Below, in pieces: positions 7,973 to 14,642 of a stretch of DNA of 15,736 nucleotides (position 1 is its first letter; every line of letters starts with the position of its first letter). The stretch comes from JAFGIT01 sp016929465 [NCBI: Candidatus Coatesbacteria bacterium] (GTDB lineage Bacteria > B130-G9). Below the pieces are notes generated by a model. It searched no databases, was not told where the DNA came from, and was given only the letters and a program-made list of their open reading frames with translations. A program made the position numbers and the translations under genes. The stretch lies in assembly GCA_016929465.1 (NCBI GenBank), contig JAFGIT010000351.1, positions 1-15,736 of the forward strand. Direction: 5' to 3'.

Positions 7973-10261
7973 TCAATCCCTATGATGGCTGACGACCGAG
8001 ACTTTCTTCCCCCTCGCCCCGATAAGGCAATCAAAGCCCCCGAGCAGGCTGATTGCGCCGTAGAACGTATATTCCCCGGGTGGGAGCGCCGCGGTATCCA
8101 TCCGCAGCAGCTCGTGCGTCTCGATCGACTTCCCGCAGATGACGTATTTGACCGGTGTGGGTATGGGCCCCCAATCGGGGTAGTAATACATGCTCCCGTT
8201 GTGCTCGCACGCTAGCCATAGGAGCACGGGATACGCGCTGCCAATGGCATTAGTGAACGCCCCCGTTACGACCAGCGATGAGTCATCGCTCTCCTCGAGA
8301 GATAAGACGAGCTTCTGCTGGGCTGCGCCACCGTCGATGATCCGGTTAAGGCGGCTCTTTGCTCCGGGTATTTCGGCACGCCAAGTACCCACCCACTTAT
8401 CTCCATTGTGGTCGATTAGAAAGCTCGTGATCCAAGGGCTCGAAAGGCCATCTTCCATGGATATCTGCCGCCAGTCTTCAATGCTGTTCCCACAGAAAAG
8501 CCCGCTTTTGGGCTCGTACGCTTCGCCCTGGTAACTCCACCATTTCCCATCTGCATCCTGAACGAAGTTCCAAAGATCCTCCTCGTCGCATAATTTGGTC
8601 CTCCGACCATCTGCATCGACTAGATCGCGGCCCTCCTCCGGAGAGCATGTGAGGAAGCCTCCATTGATATCCAGCTCCAAGACCCACTTCGGAATGTTAT
8701 CGCCCGGAAAGAAATGGGTCCACTCCTTCCCGTCGAAAGTCGTAAAGCCGAAGTCTGTCTTGAACCACTTGACGTCGCCGGGGCCTATTTTGACCTCCGT
8801 TGTATAGCTTCCCCTGAAATACTGAGATGCATCATATTTGGTAAGAACATTGCCGCTAATACTGTAGGGGGGGCCAGGCTCCAGGAAATCGGGGCTGAAC
8901 CAAAGAGTCCCACTCCGGTCAACTATTGGTAAAGGGCCTTTGATGGGCCACAGGCCCGTGTCGGGCGCCACAGGATTGCTATCTCGAATGGCGGCGATAG
9001 AAAATTCACGATACGGATACTTTCTGTAGTTGAAGACCTGAAAGAACAAAGTGCCATCCAAGTCCATGAGAGGGGCGTGGCGGCTCGAATATCCGTCCAT
9101 GCCGATTTGTATGATATCCCTCCAGGCATCACCTCTGCATCCGCAGATGACCGGACAATTGAGGTCATAGAACCAGGCAAATCCGTTCGAATCAAGACCA
9201 ATACTCCTTGCGTGGTTTCCTGGAGCACGGTCTGAGTGGAATCTGGAGAGGTGCCCGTCCTCGAGTGCTAGTAATCCATACCCCGATGTGCCTATCATGA
9301 GAATATCGGATTCAATCAAAGCGGAACAACTGAAGAATGGACTATCAGAGCCCTTTCGGAGTTTGCCGATAGGCATACCGAATAAGTCCGAGACCTTTGT
9401 AACTGAAGGCTCGGACCAGCGGAGCATGCTCTCGCGCCCGAATAGCCACACGCCCCCAGATGCGTCGAATTGGATTACTCCCGAATAGGAGTCCCGGCCA
9501 AGCACTGCATCATCCGACATCAACTCCCAGTCATTTCCACTTCTCCGATATAAAGCGGGAGGTTCCGTTGTCGAGCACCAAAGCTTATTCTTATCGTCAA
9601 TGCCGACCGCTTTCACTCCTTGGATATCCTGTACATCCCAGCTGGAGCCATAGAAGCGTACCAAATTCTGCTCAACATCTCGGTGACAAAAGCGGATCCA
9701 GACGTCCCCTTGGGCATCGATAAGGAGATTTCCCTCGAAAAGGTAGGACAGCCCTACCGGAGCTCTCCCGTAGCTTACCCAGAAAGATGCATCGAACTTC
9801 TTCAATCCTCGGTCGTCATAGCACCAGAGAACACCATCTTGACTGACGGTAACCATATTATTGCCTAAGAAACGCAAACCATTGGCGGGCGTTATGTCTG
9901 TCAGGCGAAGCTGCGGCCCGTCAAGCTCTGCAGCAAAAAGGCTCTCGATATGTGCAAGCTGGTCGCTGGTGGTGTCGAATTGGAGGTATATCTCTGATTC
10001 GCTCTTCAATCGAGCAGAGAATACTGAATCATCTGGAAGACCATTATCTGTGGTGAAAGTCATCACATTGCCGTCCTTGACCACGACCAACCCGGCCTCG
10101 TACGTCCCAATCGCCAATGTGCCATCCTTGTAGTCCATGCACTCGATCCGGTTCGGTCCGGGCCTGATATGTTCTATCACAAGGTCATTCCCGGATGCAT
10201 GTCCGGCAACCAGCATCCCAATGAAGACCACGTAGGGCACAATCGCCCTGATTCCCTTCAT
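7973..10261 (-). CDS. Exported beta-propeller protein (Reg_prop-like sensor-type repeats)
   Basis: 762 aa, read on the minus strand. A signal peptide covers residues ~1-24 (VVFIGMLVAGHASG). Most of the protein is a chain of propeller-like units: GTLAIGTYEAGLVVVKDGNVMTF then TTDNGLPDDSVFS, later NNMVTVSQDGVLWCYDDRGL, DAQGDVWIRF, DASGGVWLFG, DGLSSPWITSFLIDHNGDKWVGTW. These resemble the Reg_prop units (xDxxGxxWxGT) found in periplasmic sensor parts of hybrid two-component proteins, but no membrane segment, kinase or output domain follows. The last ~110 residues form a different beta-rich domain (LVLSLEESDDSSLVVTGAF to LPPGEYTFYGAIS), perhaps Ig-like and of a type seen at the ends of secreted candidate-phylum proteins. 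ATG 10261 follows TGGAG on its strand. Ligand unknown; a stand-alone sensor or surface protein is possible. Confidence 0.85.
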   Translation of the reverse strand: MKGIRAIVPYVVFIGMLVAGHASGNDLVIEHIRPGPNRIECMDYKDGTLAIGTYEAGLVVVKDGNVMTFTTDNGLPDDSVFSARLKSESEIYLQFDTTSDQLAHIESLFAAELDGPQLRLTDITPANGLRFLGNNMVTVSQDGVLWCYDDRGLKKFDASFWVSYGRAPVGLSYLFEGNLLIDAQGDVWIRFCHRDVEQNLVRFYGSSWDVQDIQGVKAVGIDDKNKLWCSTTEPPALYRRSGNDWELMSDDAVLGRDSYSGVIQFDASGGVWLFGRESMLRWSEPSVTKVSDLFGMPIGKLRKGSDSPFFSCSALIESDILMIGTSGYGLLALEDGHLSRFHSDRAPGNHARSIGLDSNGFAWFYDLNCPVICGCRGDAWRDIIQIGMDGYSSRHAPLMDLDGTLFFQVFNYRKYPYREFSIAAIRDSNPVAPDTGLWPIKGPLPIVDRSGTLWFSPDFLEPGPPYSISGNVLTKYDASQYFRGSYTTEVKIGPGDVKWFKTDFGFTTFDGKEWTHFFPGDNIPKWVLELDINGGFLTCSPEEGRDLVDADGRRTKLCDEEDLWNFVQDADGKWWSYQGEAYEPKSGLFCGNSIEDWRQISMEDGLSSPWITSFLIDHNGDKWVGTWRAEIPGAKSRLNRIIDGGAAQQKLVLSLEESDDSSLVVTGAFTNAIGSAYPVLLWLACEHNGSMYYYPDWGPIPTPVKYVICGKSIETHELLRMDTAALPPGEYTFYGAISLLGGFDCLIGARGKKVSVVSHHRD

Positions 10262-10292
10262 TACTGCTCCAGTATTTTGAAATTGCCTCCTA

Positions 10293-10320
10293 ATTATATT
10301 GAAAACCGTTCCAAGGTCAA
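10293..10320 (-). promoter_or_regulatory. Sigma-70 promoter for the propeller gene
   Basis: On the minus strand, TTGACC (10320-10315) is followed after 16 bp by a perfect TATAAT (10298-10293). Initiation near 10286 would give a leader of about 25 bases before the ATG at 10261. This is the clearest promoter in the window and supports a bacterial host. Confidence 0.75.
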
Positions 10321-10385
10321 TCTTATTATCGGAAGGTGCCTGGTCAGAGATTAGCTCTCATTGGCTTTATTGCGGGGGTAAGAGA

Positions 10386-10452
10386 GAGCATCGGAGTATT
10401 GAAGAATGATGCTCGCTGGTCTATTGTTGAATCATGATGAATAAGAGCATCA
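10386..10452 (+). repeat. Three alternating copies of a 7-mer upstream of hicB
   Basis: GAGCATC occurs at 10386-10392 and 10445-10451, and its complement GATGCTC at 10408-10414. The latter pair extends to 8 bp (TGATGCTC 10407-10414 with GAGCATCA 10445-10452). The middle copy can pair with either flank, giving two mutually exclusive hairpins; the downstream one reaches the ribosome-binding site of hicB. An operator for autoregulation or an RNA switch would both explain it. Confidence 0.5.
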
Positions 10453-10465
10453 AGGAGATGAGAGA

Positions 10466-10669
10466 ATGAAATGGCGAGTAATTTTAGAGAGGGATCCCGA
10501 GACGGGCGATTGGGCCGTTTGGTGTCCCGAACTCCCCGGATGCATATCCGCCGGCGAAAGCGAGGAAGAGGCGCTATCGAACATCCGCGAGGCAATTGAG
10601 CTTTATCTCGAGCCTTGCGCGATGGAACTCCCAGACGGGACGCTTGCCCGCGAGGTCGTTGTTGGGTGA
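10466..10669 (+). CDS. Solitary HicB-like (UPF0150) small protein
   Basis: 67 aa. The pattern WRVILERDPETGDWAVWCPELPGCISAGESEEEALSNIREAIELYLE is that of the HicB antitoxin fold: a partially degraded RNase-H-like strand set followed by a helix. HicB proteins normally block the HicA mRNA interferase. No HicA-like reading frame lies within 200 bp upstream or 480 bp downstream, and the protein lacks the C-terminal HTH/RHH DNA-binding domain of full antitoxins. AAGGAG (10452-10457) lies eight bases before ATG 10466 and supports the start. It may be an orphan antitoxin, an anti-toxin acting on a distant locus, or a domain with another role. Confidence 0.8.
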   Translation: MKWRVILERDPETGDWAVWCPELPGCISAGESEEEALSNIREAIELYLEPCAMELPDGTLAREVVVG

Positions 10670-11107
10670 GACCGGCATTGCTATATTCATCGAACATGCA
10701 ATCCAATTAATCGCCGCCCTGAATGGGCGAAATGTGAATAGCCGTGTGTGAAACGCACGGATCCGTATAGAGCATCAACCTAGTTTCTTCCCCCGCCCCC
10801 CATTCGCGAAGGCGAATGGGGGGCGGGGGAAGTTTTTTTCTCTTTTTCCGTAGGCTTGCCAAAGGCTGCGCCTACGTCTATTCACATGATGCCCCGCAAG
10901 GGCATTAACTGAATAAAGCAGATTAATTATATAGCGATTTGACGAAATCAATTCTGGCCTTGGATCGCCCACAATTTTGGCTCGCATTGTCAAGCCGCGA
11001 CGAATGAAAGCGGCGTCAAGCCGCCGCAGTCCATACAAGCCCCCCTATTCCCTCACGATCAATACGTAAGCATCTGCTCTTGGGAACATTTGCCGCCCGC
11101 TCTTGGT
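10670..11107. other. Gene-free region with clustered hairpins
   Basis: No protein with family signature is seen on either strand. Hairpins in order: CGCCC-TGAAT-GGGCG (10715-10729); CCGTGTG-TGAAA-CGCACGG (10742-10760, one G-U pair); the terminator at 10788-10847; CGTAGGC/GCCTACG (10849-10855 with 10870-10876) enclosing GCC-AAA-GGC; ATGCCC-CGCAA-GGGCAT (10889-10905); and GCGGC-GTCAA-GCCGC (about 11010-11024). The first three could be the 3' part of the hicB transcript or a separate structured RNA. An 87-codon frame on the minus strand (11038-10775) runs straight through the terminator stem and looks non-coding. Confidence 0.55.
10788..10847 (+). terminator. Very strong intrinsic terminator (perfect 20-bp stem)
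   Basis: Arm 10788-10807 and arm 10812-10831 are exact complements over 20 bp, with loop GAAG and a GC-rich base (CCCCCGCCCCCC with GGGGGGCGGGGG). A T-rich tract follows directly (seven T at 10833-10839, five more at 10843-10847). It ends plus-strand transcription from hicB or from a transcript within the gene-free region. Confidence 0.9.
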
Positions 11108-11129
11108 TATTTGGTTATATTGCCAAATA
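11108..11129 (+). promoter_or_regulatory. Probable ArsR operator overlapping the -10 box
   Basis: A perfect dyad TATTTGG-N8-CCAAATA lies 31 bp before the arsR start. The N8 spacer contains TATATT (11116-11121), close to the -10 consensus. A second dyad TTGCC-AAATA-GGCAA (11120-11134) overlaps the right arm, and the octamer TTGGTTAT is repeated in tandem at 11103-11118. No good -35 box is present (TTGCCG at 11090-11095 would leave 20 bp). A repressor bound here would block polymerase, which fits ArsR autoregulation. Confidence 0.6.
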
Positions 11130-11159
11130 GGCAACGGTGAAAGCGAGGGTCATTGGATT

Positions 11160-11480
11160 ATGGAAAAGAAGAGCAAGGCGAAATATGAGGCGAGGGCCGC
11201 GATAATAAAGGCGCTCGCGCATCCGACGCGGCTATTCATCGTCGATCAGCTCGAAGGCGGAAAGCGCTGCGTGTGCGAACTCACGAGAATGATTGGCGTG
11301 GATATGTCCACCGTATCGAAGCACCTCTCGGTCCTGAGAGCGGTCGGGATTGTCCAGGACGAGAAGGTAGGCCAACAAGTATTTTATCAACTGAAGGTCC
11401 CCTGCGTTCTCAGCTTCCTCGGTTGCGTCGAGTCGGTTATCAAGTCGAACGCCGAGGCGCAGATGGAGCTCGTTGGATGA
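11160..11480 (+). CDS. arsR: ArsR/SmtB-family metalloid-responsive repressor
   Basis: 106 aa, the usual size, a dimeric winged-helix repressor released from DNA when it binds a thiophilic ion. The helix-turn-helix spans ~38-62 (CELTRMIGVDMSTVSKHLSVLR), followed by the wing (GIVQDEKVGQQVFYQL). C37-V-C39 in GKRCVCEL matches the alpha-3 metal site of As(III)/Sb(III)-responsive ArsR (ELCVCDL). Two more cysteines near the C-terminus (C82, C89) could contribute a third ligand. ATG 11160 has GAGGGT about nine bases upstream; the frame is open to 11103 but that would overlap the operator. Its stop overlaps the permease start by 4 bp, so the repressor controls the operon that follows. The effector (arsenite or another thiophile) is inferred from the CxC motif. 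Confidence 0.9.
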   Translation: MEKKSKAKYEARAAIIKALAHPTRLFIVDQLEGGKRCVCELTRMIGVDMSTVSKHLSVLRAVGIVQDEKVGQQVFYQLKVPCVLSFLGCVESVIKSNAEAQMELVG

Positions 11481-12784
11481 CGGATACAGTTAAGAAAGAG
11501 GTGAAGACGCTACTGCTCTTCATCGCAGTCTTCCTTGGGGCATACTATCTCCCGGTCGGGACGCCGCGGTTCGACAATGCGGTCTTCGAGGCGTTTCGTT
11601 TATTGAAATCCTACGCGAGGGAGCACGTCCTGTTGTGCCTGGTCCCGGCCTTCTTCATTGCGGGTGGGATCTCGGTCTTTGTAAGCCAGGCCTCGGTCAT
11701 GAAGTATCTTGGAGCGCGTGCAAACAAGTTCCTCGCCTATGGTGTCGCCTCGGTCTCCGGGTCTGTGCTTGCGGTGTGCTCCTGCACCGTCCTCCCGCTC
11801 TTCGCGGGCATATACCGGATGGGTGCGGGGCTGGGTCCGGCGACGACTTTTCTGTATTCCGGACCAGCTATCAATGTCCTCGCGATCGCTTTGACTGCCC
11901 GCGTGCTGGGGATTGAGATCGGAATTGCCCGCGCGGTGGGGGCGGTCTTATTCAGCGTCGTGATTGGGCTCTTGATGCACCTGATCTTCAGGAAGGAAGA
12001 GCAGGAAAGGCAGACGGCACACGCCGCGATGCCTGAGCCGGAAGTGACCAGGCCACTCTGGCAGAATGCGGTCTATTTCGCGACAATGATCGGTGTGCTG
12101 GTGTTTGCCAATTGGGGCGCGCCGCAGGGCGATTCTGGCCTATGGCAGGCTGTCTATTCCGCCAAGTGGTTTATCACCGGCGCTTTCGCGGTGGCCTTCG
12201 GTGTGGTCCTTATCGCCTGGCTTGGCGTGAGGTGGTGGAAGGTAGTTGCGGCAGCCCTGCCGGCGATAATTTTGGCACTCCTATTCCCAGAGGCTCCGAT
12301 ATTCGGCTTTGCAGCGGGTATCGTCGGGCTTTTCGTCATCACCGCATCGAGCCAAGGGGAGCCGAAGGAGTGGTTCTCCAGCACCTGGATTTTCGCCCAG
12401 CAGATACTTCCGCTGCTATTCTTCGGGGTGCTTATTGCGGGGGCGCTGCTTGGCCGTCCCAACCACGAGGGGCTGATCCCTTCCGAGTGGGTCAATGCGG
12501 CCGTGGGTGGCAACTCGATCTTCGCGAACCTCTTCGCCTCGATAGCTGGCGCATTCATGTATTTCGCGACTCTGACAGAGGTCCCCATCCTGCAAGGGCT
12601 TATAGGTGCTGGCATGGGCAAAGGCCCTGCGCTTGCGCTCCTCCTTGCGGGCCCCGCGCTGTCGCTGCCGAACATGCTCGTAATAAGACGTATCATGGGC
12701 ACCACGAAGACCATCACCTATGTCTCTCTCGTGGTGGCGATGGCGACGATATCAGGCGTTCTATTCGGAATGGTGGTCGATTGA
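11477..12784 (+). CDS. ArsP-type permease (DUF318/YraQ family), likely metalloid or organoarsenical efflux
   Basis: 435 aa with about ten membrane segments. The family block CSCTVLPLFAGIYRMGAGLG (residues 101-120) runs into PATTFLYSGPAINVLAI, with the paired cysteines C101 and C103 inside the membrane region. A degenerate second copy lies at ~365-400 (TLTEVPILQGLIGAGMGKGP, then ALLLAGPALSLPNML), indicating internal duplication. ArsP proteins studied elsewhere export trivalent organoarsenicals; other DUF318 members have unknown substrates. The start is ATG 11477, overlapping the arsR stop (ATGA); the frame is open further upstream, but only as a shadow of arsR. A hydrophilic loop (~172-192, RKEEQERQTAHAAMPEPEV) separates the halves. 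The thioredoxin gene follows 27 bp later. Confidence 0.88.
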   Translation: MTDTVKKEVKTLLLFIAVFLGAYYLPVGTPRFDNAVFEAFRLLKSYAREHVLLCLVPAFFIAGGISVFVSQASVMKYLGARANKFLAYGVASVSGSVLAVCSCTVLPLFAGIYRMGAGLGPATTFLYSGPAINVLAIALTARVLGIEIGIARAVGAVLFSVVIGLLMHLIFRKEEQERQTAHAAMPEPEVTRPLWQNAVYFATMIGVLVFANWGAPQGDSGLWQAVYSAKWFITGAFAVAFGVVLIAWLGVRWWKVVAAALPAIILALLFPEAPIFGFAAGIVGLFVITASSQGEPKEWFSSTWIFAQQILPLLFFGVLIAGALLGRPNHEGLIPSEWVNAAVGGNSIFANLFASIAGAFMYFATLTEVPILQGLIGAGMGKGPALALLLAGPALSLPNMLVIRRIMGTTKTITYVSLVVAMATISGVLFGMVVD

Positions 12785-12811
12785 GCGGATACAATCAGGA
12801 GAGTTTTTTGC

Positions 12812-13285
12812 ATGACTAAAGGACAGGAAGAACCAATGAGCAAACCTCGGTCGAAGGTCGCGACGAAGATTGCGATCGTCGCGATACTCATCGCAGCGGT
12901 CGCAGGAGCATTCTATCTCCGGGAGAGCAAGAGCGGCGAGCCCGCGAGCACTGAATCGCAGGTCATCAACGCCATTTGTGACCAGGCACAATCTGCAGCA
13001 AGCCTTCCACGGCTGGTGGACCTCGGCGCGGGAAAGTGCATCCCATGCAAGATGATGGCCCCAATACTCGAACAGCTGAAGAAGGACTTCGAGGGGAAAT
13101 TCGAGGTCGTAGTCATAGACGTTTGGAAGGACCAGGCCAAAGCAACTGAATACGGCGTGCGCCTGATCCCCACCCAGATATTCTACGACGCGTCGGGCAA
13201 GGAACTATTTAGGCACCAGGGCTTCTTCTCCCGGGAGGACATTCTCAAGACCTGGAGGAATTACGGGCACGATTTTGGCGAGTGA
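12812..13285 (+). CDS. Membrane-anchored thioredoxin-fold protein (CIPC)
   Basis: 157 aa. One N-terminal membrane segment (~19-36, AIVAILIAAVAGAFYL) is preceded by basic residues (KPRSKVATK), so the N-terminus should be inside and the thioredoxin domain outside the cytoplasm. The active site is GKCIPCKMMAP (C76, C79), then VVVIDVWKDQ, and the cis-proline P120 in RLIPTQIF. The C-terminal FRHQGFFSREDILKTW belongs to a thioredoxin subfamily that I know beside CcdA-like genes. The start is ATG 12812 with AGGAGAG (12797-12803) eight bases upstream; ATG 12836 is an alternative with a weaker site. An extra Cys56 sits between anchor and active site. It probably receives electrons from the next gene's product; its client, perhaps the permease or its substrate, is inference. 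Confidence 0.88.
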   Translation: MTKGQEEPMSKPRSKVATKIAIVAILIAAVAGAFYLRESKSGEPASTESQVINAICDQAQSAASLPRLVDLGAGKCIPCKMMAPILEQLKKDFEGKFEVVVIDVWKDQAKATEYGVRLIPTQIFYDASGKELFRHQGFFSREDILKTWRNYGHDFGE

Positions 13286-13315
13286 TCGAAAGACTGGGTT
13301 TGAGATAGGATAGCC

Positions 13316-14014
13316 ATGCAGGAGCTTTTCACACAATTGACCCACGCCGTAGGGGAGACACCCGCGATCGCCCTTCCCGCATCCTTCGTGTGGGGTGTAT
13401 TCAGCGTCATCCTGAGCCCATGCCACCTCGCGAGCATCCCCCTGATCGTCGGCTTCATCAACCGGCAGGGCAGGACCACGCCAAGGCGAGCGTTCTGGAT
13501 TTCCTCCCTATTCGCGCTTGGGATCTTGATCACTATTGCCATTATAGGTGCGATCACAGGAATGGCTGGCCGGATGCTCGGGGACCTTGGGCGCTATGGG
13601 AATTACTTCGTGGCTCTCATCTTCTTCGCTGTCGGATTACACCTGCTCGACGTCATCCCAATGCCGTGGTCCGGCCCCGGCAATGTGAAAATGAAGCGAA
13701 AGGGCGTGCTTGGAGCCTTCATTCTCGGCCTCATTTTCGGAATCGCGATTGGCCCATGCACGTTCGCCTACATGGCCCCGATGCTTGGGGTCACTTTCAA
13801 GCTCGCTTCCGAGAATATGCTCTACGGAATCCTGCTCCTGCTCGCTTACGGCATCGGGCATTGCTCGGTCATCGTGGTCGCCGGGACCAGCACGGAGCTC
13901 GTTCAGCGCTACCTGAATTGGAACGAGCGGTCGAGGGGCTCGGTAATTCTCAAGAAGATCTGCGGCGCTCTGGTCTTATTCGGCGGCGTCTATCTCATCT
14001 ATACCGCACCATAG
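13316..14014 (+). CDS. CcdA/ArsG-type membrane thiol-disulfide transporter
   Basis: 232 aa with about six membrane segments, inner membrane. It resembles the CcdA/DsbD core, which moves reducing equivalents across the membrane. The two redox cysteines sit at matching places in the two halves: C36 in ILSPCHLASIPLI and C148 in AIGPCTFAYMAPML, each before a proline-bearing helix. Further cysteines are C183 (GIGHCSVIV) and C216. Relatives in arsenic-type operons are annotated as ArsG-family aminobenzylarsenical efflux permeases; that transport role is less well supported than electron transfer, and both names should be kept. ATG 13316 has AGGA seven bases upstream. The gene follows the anchored thioredoxin by 30 bp, so the two are almost certainly co-transcribed. 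Confidence 0.85.
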   Translation: MQELFTQLTHAVGETPAIALPASFVWGVFSVILSPCHLASIPLIVGFINRQGRTTPRRAFWISSLFALGILITIAIIGAITGMAGRMLGDLGRYGNYFVALIFFAVGLHLLDVIPMPWSGPGNVKMKRKGVLGAFILGLIFGIAIGPCTFAYMAPMLGVTFKLASENMLYGILLLLAYGIGHCSVIVVAGTSTELVQRYLNWNERSRGSVILKKICGALVLFGGVYLIYTAP

Positions 14015-14099
14015 GTGAATCACGGCGGGGCATGTAGCTACACATACTTGGACTATCGATTGAATAATAGGAAATCGGCTGAAATACAGCTTAGAGTGA

Positions 14100-14111
14100 G
14101 TGTTCGAACAC
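14100..14111. promoter_or_regulatory. Perfect 12-bp palindrome GTGTTCGAACAC
   Basis: It lies in the 204-bp gap before the mini-thioredoxin gene. A second palindrome, TGTAGCTACA, is at 14033-14042. Either could be a dimeric regulator site. No convincing -35/-10 pair was found in the gap, and neither palindrome matches the dyad ahead of arsR. Confidence 0.4.
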
Positions 14112-14218
14112 CTCCTCGGAAACTGGAACTAACAATATGCCAGCCGGTGTTTTACAATTGACCGCCACGCCTTGACGCGCGTTGAGACGGTCGCGAAATA
14201 ATCAGTTAGGAGAGATTG

Positions 14219-14455
14219 ATGAAAAGACTTCAGATACTGGGCGCAGGATGCCCAAAATGCGAGAAGCTCGAGGAGAATACCAGGGCTGCGGCCAAAGAGC
14301 TTCAGATTCAATACGTGTTGGAGAAGATCACCGACATAGAGCGCATAGGCGAATTCGGTGTGATGATGACCCCGGCGCTCGCGGTTGATGGGGAAGTGAA
14401 GGCGCAGGGCAAGATGCTCTCTGTCAAGGAGATAATGGTCCTGATTTCCGAATAA
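14219..14455 (+). CDS. Mini-thioredoxin (TM0996/MTH895 glutaredoxin-like family)
   Basis: 78 aa, the family's usual size. Active site GAGCPKCEKL (C11, C14) right after the first strand, then a helix, and the cis-proline P52 in VMMTPALAVDGEV. It has no signal peptide or membrane segment and so acts in the cytoplasm. Members often lie beside DUF318 permeases and ArsR genes. Here it is well placed to hand electrons to the CcdA-type transporter, though that direction is inference. ATG 14219 has AGGAGAG (14208-14214) just upstream; TTG 14216 is an alternative adding one residue. It is separated from the four-gene operon by 204 bp with palindromes, so it may have its own promoter or be transcribed by read-through. 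Confidence 0.9.
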   Translation: MKRLQILGAGCPKCEKLEENTRAAAKELQIQYVLEKITDIERIGEFGVMMTPALAVDGEVKAQGKMLSVKEIMVLISE

Positions 14456-14571
14456 TCCATCGGGACATGCCAACCAATCGATATTCGGGCTATTCCATAG
14501 CAATAATAGCCCTTTTGTGAGAGCATTGGCGAGCACCTCGCGATGGCGCGGTGGGGAGCCATTTAGAGAGC

Positions 14572-14594
14572 CGTCTCATCTTGAGACGCTTTTT
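14572..14594 (+). terminator. Intrinsic terminator after the mini-thioredoxin gene
   Basis: CGTCTCA (14572-14578) pairs with TGAGACG (14582-14588) around the loop TCT, followed by CTTTTT. The stem is short (7 bp) but perfect. It separates the redox/permease unit from the CDF gene. ATCTTGAGACG, the right half, is repeated at 14615-14625. Confidence 0.7.
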
Positions 14595-14642
14595 GAGCAA
14601 TCATAGTGTCAGTGATCTTGAGACGAGGGACCGCACGAACGA

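Noticed and set aside
10775-11038. 87-codon open frame on the minus strand upstream of arsR
   Set aside because: It runs through both arms of the 20-bp terminator stem and other hairpins, shows no family signature and has no supported ribosome-binding site.
10670-11107. Search for a HicA partner or a CRISPR-like array in the gene-free region
   Set aside because: No HicA-like frame and no regularly spaced repeats were seen; the repeats present are hairpin arms.
11273-11476. Upstream extension of the permease frame into arsR
   Set aside because: The extension is an out-of-frame reading of arsR codons; the ATGA overlap at 11477-11480 gives a natural start.
14129-14536. 135-codon minus-strand frame overlapping the mini-thioredoxin gene
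   Set aside because: It lies opposite a clear thioredoxin-family gene and has no recognisable domain; it is a shadow frame.
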